From Gibbula magus (taxonomy: Eukaryota; Mollusca; Gastropoda; Trochida; Trochidae), in assembly GCA_936450465.1 (NCBI GenBank), contig OW388300.1, forward strand, positions 44,734,358 to 44,798,357: a stretch of 64,000 nucleotides of DNA, read 5' to 3'. Shown here piece by piece: positions 1 through 8,629 of this stretch. The notes under the pieces are model-generated. The model searched no databases. It was not told the DNA's origin and saw only the letters and a program-made list of their open reading frames with translations. Each line of letters opens with the position of its first letter. The stretch's first letter is position 1. Position numbers and translations under genes: made by a program.

Positions 1-421
1 AACTGTTAACAACATACATTTTAGTTACCGAGTTTCGAAATTTCGTTAGTATAACAGTATAACTATCAGCATATTAACACATTTTATGAGTCAATATAAC
101 ATATTTACATGTAGTTTTATTTAGTCATTTGATGAAGAAAATGAAGCATATCTCATGTCTTTAATTGTAGAAATAGTTATTCCTAAAAATCTTTCAGCTA
201 TTGTTTTGAACGTATAATTACATTTTGGGTTAAACGAAATAACTTATATACAAAAAAAGTTAAAAAGTAACAAATACAAAACATCGAAGTACGTGGAATT
301 ATGGTGATGGTTACACATAAAGGCACACTATGAATACATTGAATGGAAAAATATCCGAGTTTCATTAAAACAGAAATAGCAGGAATGTCGTACATACTGG
401 TAGGACTGGTTGCCATTTAAA
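1..421. other. AT-rich flank, no gene seen
   Basis: This is the AT-rich sequence left of the LINE insertion. Only short chance ORFs occur, and I see no motif, splice pattern or repeat that I can support. Confidence 0.5.
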
Positions 422-432
422 GAGTGTGTGTC
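422..432 (+). repeat. left target-site duplication of the LINE
   Basis: GAGTGTGTGTC here is repeated exactly at 5283-5293, directly after the LINE 3' tail. An 11-bp direct repeat at both ends is typical of target-primed reverse transcription. The sequence is partly (GT)n, so chance agreement is possible, but its position at both expected ends supports the call. Confidence 0.65.
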
Positions 433-543
433 GCAGAATTGTCTCCCTTGGCAGGTAGAGACGTGTCAATTTGGGCTCTGAGGTAAATGGGAAAATAATT
501 CGGAATAACAAGGCATACACCGTAAAAGTGATATAGACATACA

Positions 544-1707
544 ATGGGAGTCTCCCTTGAAGTATGGAGAGCCAAAATAGGGACTTTTGTGCACCCTAGA
601 GGTTGCAAACAGGTAGATAAGATCCGACCCTACACTCCCCTGTCAGACTGGACGCCGGGTATGGCCGACACATACCGACTTGTGTTGTGTGGGACTTTGC
701 TACTAGCTATAACCTCTCTGGCTACCCTTACAGCAGTTTGGGTCGAACGGAAAGCACCAGACATGATTCCGCCACCTTCCCTGTGTACCTCAGGTGAGAT
801 TTGTGATAGTACATGGCCAACTTCATGTTTGTTTACAGTACGAAAACCGGACAATCGTGACATCGGATACACGTTATCCCTGTCCACTTATGTGCCGTCT
901 ATGATCCACAGAGCTGGAGATATTGAGCTTAATCCTGGACCTGGGAATAGGGAACTGGAAGCTATGAAAAGAGATATCATTATGCAAATAAGGGATTCGA
1001 CGAAAAGAATAACAAGTGATATTCATGCAGTAAAAGAGGACATAAAATCTATTAAAGTAGAGTTGAATGAACTGCGTACAGATATCAGGGTTACGAAAGA
1101 AGAACAAAACGTGATAAGGCTTGATATGGACTCACTTGATGAGAAAACATCAATTGTAGAGGATTACTGTCAAGACCTAGAATCCCGTATAGAAGATCAG
1201 GAACAGAGAAATCGACGGAATAATATGGTAATGTACGGAATACCAGAGACAGGCAAGGAGACCTACACAGAGACCAAACTTAAAGTTCTGGATATTCTGA
1301 ATAGTGCCAGAGAAACCAAGAGTCTCCCCCCTCTTACAGCGCGAGACATAGAGAGAGCACACAGGATGTCTTCCCCCAGGCAAGATACAACAAGACCAGT
1401 CATTGTCAGGATGTGCCACTGGGAGGACAAGTGGCACTCCGTCAAGCTCCGAGAAGTCCTCAGAGAGAAAGGAATCGGTATTGCCAACGACCTTACTCAG
1501 TATCAGCGCAAGGAATTACAGAGACTTCGGTCGGAAAATCCAAATGTGCGATATTACTACAAGGGAAGTAAAATACTCGAAGAACCCAAGGAAAATTCGA
1601 ACAGGACCACTAGGAACACAGATTCCGGGAGGTCTTCTTCTGATGACCGGAGGGACCGTGTGCTAAGGTCTAATTCTCACTCCCGGGGTAGGGGACAGAC
1701 CAGGTAG
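544..1707 (+). CDS. LINE ORF1: TM leader, 2A peptide, coiled coil, L1-like RRM
   Basis: The 387-aa protein is probably the nucleic-acid-binding chaperone of the retrotransposition particle. Residues 44-67 are hydrophobic and look like a signal-anchor or membrane segment. Residues 124-133 (AGDIELNPGP) match the 2A consensus DxExNPGP, which in known 2As makes ribosomes skip the G-P bond (here G132/P133). Residues about 140-222 are charged with heptad-like spacing (coiled coil). Residues about 225-345 resemble the L1 ORF1p RRM and C-terminal domain (RNNMVMYGIPE; later RPVIVRM and GIANDLT). The tail is Arg/Ser-rich, like a basic RNA-binding tail. ATG 544 has A at -3 and G at +4 and follows an in-frame TGA at 529. 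A second in-frame ATG at 661 also has G at -3 and +4 and would place the hydrophobic segment at the very N terminus. The frame ends in TAG at 1705-1707 and stays open beyond it into the endonuclease. Confidence 0.9.
   Translation: MGVSLEVWRAKIGTFVHPRGCKQVDKIRPYTPLSDWTPGMADTYRLVLCGTLLLAITSLATLTAVWVERKAPDMIPPPSLCTSGEICDSTWPTSCLFTVRKPDNRDIGYTLSLSTYVPSMIHRAGDIELNPGPGNRELEAMKRDIIMQIRDSTKRITSDIHAVKEDIKSIKVELNELRTDIRVTKEEQNVIRLDMDSLDEKTSIVEDYCQDLESRIEDQEQRNRRNNMVMYGIPETGKETYTETKLKVLDILNSARETKSLPPLTARDIERAHRMSSPRQDTTRPVIVRMCHWEDKWHSVKLREVLREKGIGIANDLTQYQRKELQRLRSENPNVRYYYKGSKILEEPKENSNRTTRNTDSGRSSSDDRRDRVLRSNSHSRGRGQTR
883..942 (+). other. 2A-like ribosome-skipping peptide
   Basis: ORF1 residues 114-133 end in GDIELNPGP, with every residue of the DxExNPGP signature present. 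In characterised 2As, translation releases at the final glycine and resumes at the proline. Here that would free a 132-aa hydrophobic leader from the 255-aa RNA-binding part. 2A-like sequences are known in ORF1 of some LINEs of sea urchins, molluscs and other animals. Activity here is inferred from the motif. Confidence 0.92.
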
Positions 1708-2063
1708 GATCTCGGCCAGGGCGATTTTACGACTCCTCAAAATGACACTGTCACTGACACACTGAGTACTACAAGTGAATTTGTTGAATTATTATTCTGG
1801 AATATTGCCGGTATTTACAACAAACTAAATGACACTGACTTTATTTCTTACATCAACAAGTTTGATATTATTGGTTTGTATGAAACATGGATCTCTTCTA
1901 TAGATTTAGAATCAGTATTTTCAGATTTTATTATAATTTATAAAGATGCAGAGAAGATATCGCAAAGTGGGCGACTATCGGGTGGAATATGTGTTTTGGT
2001 CAGAAAAGAGTTTAAAAAATATATTGTATTAAGTAAGATAACTGAAAATGCAGTATTCATTCT
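1708..2063 (+). CDS. LINE ORF2, N-terminal endonuclease segment (AUG-less, before frameshift)
   Basis: This is the start of the endonuclease domain, in the same frame as ORF1 and immediately after its TAG. About 25 linker codons lead into a segment of the LFWNIAGIYNKL type, then FDIIGLYETWIS with the likely catalytic Glu, then SGRLSGGICVLVR. All of these are typical of apurinic-endonuclease-type LINE ORF2s. No in-frame ATG lies between 1708 and the frameshift, so this domain should be reached by UAG read-through, reinitiation at a non-AUG codon, or another recoding event. Coding continues in the -1 frame after a one-base length change in the T run at 2063-2066. Confidence 0.85.
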
Positions 2064-5000
2064 TTTGACAAAATATTGTTTGATCTTGATCAAGACTTAT
2101 TGTATACATGTACATATATCCACCCAGATGGGTCGACTTTCTACAACAAACCAGGCTTATGTTGTAAAAATGGAATTACCCTTTTTCAAGACAGTTTATT
2201 AGATCTTTTATCAAACATGTCAGATGTGTATATTTTATGTGGAGGAGATTTTAATGCTCGAACAGGTACTGAGCCCGATTTCATTGAGGATGATATAATC
2301 AAACATACAGAGGGACAAGACAATTCAATGTGGGACTTTTTATTAGACTTTTTTAGTTTAAAGAGATTCTCGACTGACAAATTTGTGAATACATTTGGGA
2401 AAGGCCTTTTAGATTTATGTTCAGTTCTTAACATCCATATAATGAATGGTAGATGCGGATCGGATTCAGAAATAGGTGACTCTACATTTATTGGCCATAA
2501 CGGAACAAGTGTAATAGATTATATTATAAGTTCATCACCAATTTTCGACAAAGTGCTTGATTTTGCAATCCCTTCTCGTACAGAATCAGATCATCTTCCT
2601 CTTACAGTGAAATTACGTACGCTTCATTCCCATCATGGGACAGCCGGAAAACAGAATGAGTCATATAAATTTGTTTGGGATAATGATAAACTCGAGCTTT
2701 TTAGATCAAATATACTTCTTGAAAGTTCCCAAGAGTTACTTAACGAGTCAACAGAATTTGTATTTACAAATATTGAGAAAAGTATAGATCTCATTGTACA
2801 AGCACTATGTACAGCCGCTTCCGACATGAAAAAAATAACAGGTAGGACAAGAAACAGAGTTCAAATTTGGCATGATAAAGAATGTGACAAATTGAAAAAA
2901 GAAAGATGCAGATATCTCAATAAATTTCGTAAATTAAAAGATATCCAATCATTAAATGATTATCATCACATTAGAAACAAGTATAAGACCATCTGCAAAC
3001 AAAAACGAAATTACTACTTGAAATCTAAACAACAAGAGCTAGAACACTGTGTGAATAATCCCAAGAAATTTTGGTCCTCTCTGAAAAATTTGGACAGTAA
3101 AGTAAAGAATGGAAATGACATTGACATAAATGAATGGTATTCTTATTTTAAGAATTTGTTTTCTACATCTGAAACTGATGAGGTGATATATCCATGTAAC
3201 CAAACTGAGAATATTGCTGAAAATAGGGATGATTTGATTACTACTGACATTCTTGATGCACCAATAACACGAGAAGAAATACTTAATAGTATCAAGCATC
3301 TTAAACTGAACAAATCATCTGGAGTAGATAACACTATCCCAGAATTGTTCTTACACTCCTCAGATATTTTACTGCCGCATCTTGAATTGTTATTTAATGT
3401 TATTCTTGATAAAGGTGTGTTTCCACATTCATGGTCGGTTGGCATTATTATACCTATACATAAACAGGGTGATAAAAATCAAACTGAAAATTATAGAGGC
3501 ATTACTCTTCTTAGTGTATTCAGTAAAATATTCACTGGAATTATAAATAAACGTTTGGTATTCTGGGCAGAATCCTTTGATAAGATAACAGAATGTCAAG
3601 CTGGTTTTAGGAAAGGATACACAACGACTGACAACATATTTATTCTATACTCACTTATTCAGAGATACTTGAATACAAAAGGTTCTAAATTTTATGTTTT
3701 GTTTGTAGATTTTGCAAAAGCCTTCGATTCTGTACACAGAGAAAAATTATGGACTCTTCTTGATAATCATTCATTAAGTAGCAAAATGAGTAAACTTTTA
3801 AGAAGTATTTACGATAACGTAAAGATGTGCGTGAGAAACAACAATGACATATCTGAAACTTTTGAAAGCCAGATAGGAGTAAGACAAGGTTGTATATTGA
3901 GCCCATTCCTATTTTCTTTTTTCATTAATGAATTAGCAATACAGATTCACGATAACTGCTCTAATGGTATCCAACTACACCCAGATATAGTACAGTTATT
4001 TCTCCTATTGTTTGCCGATGACATCATTCTCTTCTCAAGCACGGTACAGGGATTACAATCAGAAATAAATGAATTGGAAAAATACTGTAAGGATTGGAAA
4101 CTAACCGTTAATAGAGCTAAAACTAAGATAATTGTGTTCAAGAATGGAGGTAAACTTGCTGCAAACGAAAAGTGGTACTATAAAGGCGAGACCATTGAAA
4201 CAACCACATCATATAAATATCTAGGAGTTTATTTCACAAACCACCTTTCATGGTCTTTGCATGCCAGGAACGCATCGACGCAAGCAAAGAAAATATTAAT
4301 AGGAATAATGAGATATATACATATTTTGGGTGATTTGCCTTATAAAGCTTTCTTTAGGATATTTGATGCTAAGATTAATCCAATACTCCTTTACGGTGCC
4401 GAGGTTTGGGGGTTTAATACATTTGATATCATAGAAAAAGTACATCTATTTGCAATGAAAAAATTCCTTGGCGTGAAATCTACTACTTCTAACATAATGA
4501 TCTACGGTGAATGTGGCAGATTTCCATTATATGTGGACTCAAAGGTAAAAGCTATAAAATACTGGTTGAAAATATTAGGAATGCCATCTCATAGATTACC
4601 CAAAAAATGTTATAATATGATGATGTTGTATGACAAAAATGGAAAAAATAATTGGGCCACAGATGTTAAAGATTTGTTATGTTCGACCGGTTTTGGTAAT
4701 GTATGGTTTGATCAATGTATACACTCTCACACACAGTTCCTTATATCCTTTAAACAAAGGTTGCAAGATATTTATCAACAAGATTGGCTCCATAAAGTAT
4801 CTTTATCAAATAAATGTTTCTATTACAGAATGTTCAAACAGTCTATATGCAATGAAATCTATTTATCTACTTTGAATGTTAGGAAATTCAGAATTTCACT
4901 TACAAGATTTCGCTGCTCATCACATGAATTGTTAATTGAAACTGGTAGATATGTTGGCTTAGAAAGAGAACATAGATTATGTAAAATGTGTAATTTAAAT

Positions 5001-5210
5001 GTAATCGAAGATGAGTACCATTTTCTTTGTGTCTGTCCAGCCTACCTTGATTTAAGATATAAGTATATCAAAAAATATTACTTTACGAATCATAATATTT
5101 ATAAATTCATATCTTTAATCAGCAGCTCTAGCAAAAGGCATGTTGAAAACTTGTCAATGTTCCTGTACCATGCCTTTATTCTCAGAAAAAATACACTCTC
5201 TTCTGCCTAA
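2064..5210 (+). CDS. LINE ORF2: endonuclease (rest), reverse transcriptase, C-terminal Cys/His region
   Basis: This is the main part of the ORF2 polyprotein (about 1,048 codons), which nicks target DNA and reverse-transcribes the element RNA. The endonuclease continues with GGDFNAR (around 2240-2265) and ESDHLPL (around 2583-2605). RT landmarks are NYRGITLLSVFSKIF (around 3490), ECQAGFRKGYTTTDN (around 3592), FVDFAKAFDSVHR (around 3700), GVRQGCILSPFLF (around 3877) and the catalytic FADDIILF (around 4011). A thumb/connection region with LLYGAEVWG follows. Near the C terminus is CKMCNLN...EDEYHFLCVCPAY, the Cys/His cluster common in CR1/L2-like ORF2s. The frame is open from the frameshift to TAA at 5208. 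The reading frame enters from the ORF1 frame upstream, so no start codon is expected here. Confidence 0.93.
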   Translation, partial: FDKILFDLDQDLLYTCTYIHPDGSTFYNKPGLCCKNGITLFQDSLLDLLSNMSDVYILCGGDFNARTGTEPDFIEDDIIKHTEGQDNSMWDFLLDFFSLKRFSTDKFVNTFGKGLLDLCSVLNIHIMNGRCGSDSEIGDSTFIGHNGTSVIDYIISSSPIFDKVLDFAIPSRTESDHLPLTVKLRTLHSHHGTAGKQNESYKFVWDNDKLELFRSNILLESSQELLNESTEFVFTNIEKSIDLIVQALCTAASDMKKITGRTRNRVQIWHDKECDKLKKERCRYLNKFRKLKDIQSLNDYHHIRNKYKTICKQKRNYYLKSKQQELEHCVNNPKKFWSSLKNLDSKVKNGNDIDINEWYSYFKNLFSTSETDEVIYPCNQTENIAENRDDLITTDILDAPITREEILNSIKHLKLNKSSGVDNTIPELFLHSSDILLPHLELLFNVILDKGVFPHSWSVGIIIPIHKQGDKNQTENYRGITLLSVFSKIFTGIINKRLVFWAESFDKITECQAGFRKGYTTTDNIFILYSLIQRYLNTKGSKFYVLFVDFAKAFDSVHREKLWTLLDNHSLSSKMSKLLRSIYDNVKMCVRNNNDISETFESQIGVRQGCILSPFLFSFFINELAIQIHDNCSNGIQLHPDIVQLFLLLFADDIILFSSTVQGLQSEINELEKYCKDWKLTVNRAKTKIIVFKNGGKLAANEKWYYKGETIETTTSYKYLGVYFTNHLSWSLHARNASTQAKKILIGIMRYIHILGDLPYKAFFRIFDAKINPILLYGAEVWGFNTFDIIEKVHLFAMKKFLGVKSTTSNIMIYGECGRFPLYVDSKVKAIKYWLKILGMPSHRLPKKCYNMMMLYDKNGKNNWATDVKDLLCSTGFGNVWFDQCIHSHTQFLISFKQRLQDIYQQDWLHKVSLSNKCFYYRMFKQSICNEIYLSTLNVRKFRISLTRFRCSSHELLIETGRYVGLEREHRLCKMCNLNVIEDEYHFLCVCPAYLDLRYKYIKKYYFTNHNIYKFISLISSSSKRHVENLSMFLYHAFILRKNTLSSA

Positions 5211-5263
5211 AAAGGCTTGTATATACATGTATGTACTATAGGCCTGTGGCCTCCTTAAGTGCA

Positions 5264-5282
5264 AATAAAGATTGATTGAATT
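5264..5282 (+). terminator. LINE 3' end: AATAAA signal and GATT-type tail
   Basis: AATAAA is followed directly by GATTGATTGAATT, and then the right target-site duplication begins at 5283. Short tandem tails in place of poly(A) are typical of CR1/L2-like elements. Confidence 0.75.
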
Positions 5283-5293
5283 GAGTGTGTGTC

Positions 5294-7310
5294 TACTACG
5301 GACTTCACAGTCCAGACTATTGATCGATGTTCAGAGAGGGGCCTAGCGGTCTTCAACTGAGGGTTGCTTCATCCCGGCAGAGGGGCAACTCCTAGAGCAA
5401 AAATGTATTTTTTAAAGAAAGAATTAAGAGGATGTTCTCCAGAGACAAGAAATAGATTTCCTTTTTGTGTGTGAATTTCAGACATTCGAACACTAAAAAT
5501 ATCTTAATTATTTGTTAGAAAGCTGGTAATGTTTTCAAAATGTCTCAAGGACGACTGTGATAACTATGTTATAGCACTACGTTTAGAGTGTTCAAGGATT
5601 GTGTATATATACCGTCCTATTGCACTGTATGTTTCTAGTGTCATGTCCTATTTTTATTTGTATCAAATATTTGATCCAGGCATTGTACTAGACCCACAGT
5701 CAGACCCCGAAAAGAGTATATTTATTCGAAAAATATCATTTATTAATATTGAAAAAGAACCTTTGAGAAAATCCAATTTTAGATATAGCGGGCTTCAAGC
5801 TCAGTTTCTGTCAAAATTATTTCATTCAATGAGAAATGGATTAGAAACGAGTTCTCCTACTTAAAATATCTCCTCTTTTCAATTGTATTATCATCTTTGG
5901 TGTTAGCTTATATTCACCGTATTTATTTCCATTCAAAATGAAATAGTTTGAAGTTTAAGTTTATAGCAAAAAAATACTTATTTAAGCTACATTTGACAAT
6001 GGATGCACTCCCTTAAAAATAATTTTCAGGAGGAATTAAAAATTAAATTGAATCCTTCATTTGTGAAGCATTTTAATCATATTGTTTTATCAAAACCGTT
6101 TTTGTAAATTTCAACTTTCATACTGTCAATAGGATACATGTGTGAAAACAGTCGTTTGATAACAAATGTATGGAAGCTTTAAACAATCAATGTCATGATA
6201 ATTTACAATGCTATGATAATTAACTAAATTGTCGTGTAAATACTCACCTCAAATTCAGACATGTTTAGATGATGGTAAATTGAAGATATATCGTAATGGT
6301 TACATGTATGTGGAATAATTTTCCAAACAAATCGCATAAACAAATGTGTAAATACACTTTAATTATTTTCATACATGTCTAAAACTAATGCATTTCGTTT
6401 TATCAGAATCATTGCCTAATCACCAGACCCTTTGAAAATGGGAAACCTTTAAATCAGACATTTCAAATTATTAAAAAGATGTTTAATTTTGTATTCATTA
6501 TCTTCATTTCTTAAAAAGTATTGTAACGTTCCTTATATGTACTTTGTTATTATTTTGTAGGAATGTTATACAATAAAATCTATCTAGGACACTGTCAATA
6601 AAAGCAACCATTGTTTATTATTTGTCAAATATACACTAAATACGTTGCCAAAGCAGAAAGAATCTGTATCATGTAAAGGGAATATGACTCAGTATGTATT
6701 CCAATTGAAAATATCTTTCTATGTTTTTACTAGTAAAATACATGGTATGTATCTTCAACAAATCAATTATCATTTAATTTACAAGAGATAAATACAAATT
6801 TTATGTTATTTAGAGAAATAAAACCTGTAGCAATCAATAAGTTCCATACACTAAATCAAATTATATTTTCATTGAAATCTATTCTAAATGAAATTAAGAA
6901 CACTAATTTGAGATAATATTGCAAGTTTTGATTTGCAAGACCCATTTATGCACACTGTGGTATCCATTACAGTTATAAGGAAGCTTTACTTTAAGTACCA
7001 CTTTACTGAATTGAAAGGTGTTTTGATGATTTTCATGTGTGAATTTCACATACAATGACATTGTTAACTATTACGGCCTTCTTTATTCATTAGCCAATAA
7101 CATATTCAAATAATTTCACGAAAGTTACTTGTTTTTTAATTACAATTGAGATTTTGTTTATCTTGGCAGGAGAGGGAATGCAACTGACAATTCGGAGAAG
7201 ATCATGAAATACATATAGAGCACAAGTCGCCATTAGTTTTGCACATGATAAGGTGCGTTGTGGCGTGCATTCCAGTAGCAAGAACTTGTTTACTTAAACT
7301 TTGTTTTAAG
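5294..7310. other. AT-rich noncoding stretch
   Basis: No gene is supported. A 111-codon ORF at 5529-5864 shows no recognisable domain and no splice context. The rest is AT-rich unique-looking DNA. Confidence 0.5.
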
Positions 7311-7425
7311 TAGGAGAATGTCCTCAAACTGGCCATTATATTTTCACGTGCAGCATGTTTCGGCCGAACGGCGTCAAACATGGTCCACGTGCAAATCTAA
7401 TGACAAGTTTTCGGACATTCTCCTA
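7311..7425. mobile_element. small palindromic inverted-repeat element (MITE-like)
   Basis: A perfect 13-bp inverted repeat, TAGGAGAATGTCC / GGACATTCTCCTA, bounds 115 bp. Inside, an imperfect palindrome with CACGTG at both shoulders (around 7345-7395) continues the dyad. I see no target-site duplication. MITE-like origin is inferred. Confidence 0.5.
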
Positions 7426-8512
7426 CACATACAATCCAGACATTCCCCTTAATATTTAAACTATTCAAATCTACTGATGCGACAACCAGTCCTAAACACA
7501 ACAATATTACTCTTATCAGTATTGACCTTTAATTTCGATTTATTACCAAAATCTGACAATTTATTCAAACGTTTCTGCAAAACAACCGGGGTAACGTCAA
7601 ACAAGGCTATATATCATCTGCAAATAGAAGTATGCAAATTTCAACCAAATTCAAAGATAGACCTCTTTGTCCATCACGGGCTATGGAATCTACAATTGAT
7701 TATGTATTGGTTGGATTTTCCATGGTGAACGAGTACTTCATGTGGGTTCATGCAGGAATGTAGGTTGTACTGAAAATAACTCTATGAACGATGTAAAAAG
7801 AAAGGGAGATAGGTGACAACAGTGTAGTAAACCGTATTTACACAAAACGAAATCTGTAAAACTATTATCGATTAGGACATATGATTTGACTTCCTTATAC
7901 ATACACATTTACTAATTCATATAACCTTCCATCGACACCTTTGTTCAGAGCTTGAATAGATCATGCATGCGAAATAAAGACGTGACGTCACCAGTGTAAC
8001 AGTACTGATAAAACAAATTCTTCATACGATTATTATTTTCGCAAATATCTCTCATAGTGCAGCACACAATTAGTGATAAAAGTTCATACAATTTTATTAA
8101 ATTTGGAGGAAGTATTACATTGTGGATCAGTTATTAAAATTAGGAGCATTACAAGCGTTGTTTTATATACTGAACCAAATGATATTACATGTAGTACTCA
8201 TATACTGTGAAACGCAAACATCATAAACCGGGTTTTAGGGAATTTATTTTTACACATCGGGAAGATATGCCATATGAATATGACATGTGTGCGAATATTT
8301 TTTCCATTACAGGAGTTTGGCGTATAGTTTTAGATTTGTTATATAGGAGAGTTGACTCGATTATCGGTATCGTCTCATGTGTCTAAAAAGAGCCAAGACC
8401 GTTCTTATAAGAGAGATATATGTCCCCGCGGCAGTTATTTAGCACGAGTGTTATAGACATGGAAACGAACAATAAATATTATTATTACCCTGGTTGTATA
8501 ATGTTATTCATA
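7426..8512. other. noncoding AT-rich stretch
   Basis: Nothing supported. The short ORF at 7477-7728 has no recognisable domain. Confidence 0.45.
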
Positions 8513-8629
8513 AAGTATTACCGTATTGGCCCAGTTAAAGGTCCGAAGTCCGTTGTATTGGCACGAGACGAAGTCGAGAGCCAATACAGCGGACCGAGGT
8601 GCTGTAACTCGGCCAATACGGAAATACTT
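8513..8629. mobile_element. hairpin element with 19-bp inverted ends
   Basis: The left arm AAGTATTACCGTATTGGCC pairs with GGCCAATACGGAAATACTT at the right (one mismatch). The interior is also partly palindromic (GTATTGGC and GCCAATAC around GAGACGAAGTCGAG). This is probably a MITE; no duplicated target was identified. Confidence 0.55.

Larger units (their letters stand above)
433..5282 (+). mobile_element. nearly full-length non-LTR retrotransposon (LINE) with 2A-containing ORF1
   Basis: This 4.85-kb element has a 5' UTR (433-543), ORF1 (544-1707), ORF2 (1708-5210) and a short 3' UTR. An AATAAA (5264-5269) is followed by a GATTGATTGAATT tail. The ORFs carry the apurinic-type endonuclease, reverse transcriptase and C-terminal Cys/His region expected of Jockey/CR1/L2/Ingi-group LINEs; I cannot fix the clade without a tree. 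ORF1 is intact, ORF2 has one frameshift near 2062-2066, and an 11-bp direct repeat brackets the element. That suggests a fairly recent, full-length insertion. It is unlikely to be autonomous as it stands unless the frameshift is a sequencing error. Confidence 0.93.

Noticed and set aside
2060..2070. Programmed -1 frameshift within ORF2
   Set aside because: The site lacks a standard X XXY YYZ slippery heptamer; a one-base length change in a T run is simpler.
5529..5864. 111-codon plus-strand ORF
   Set aside because: No recognisable domain, no splice or promoter context, and its length is compatible with chance in AT-rich DNA.
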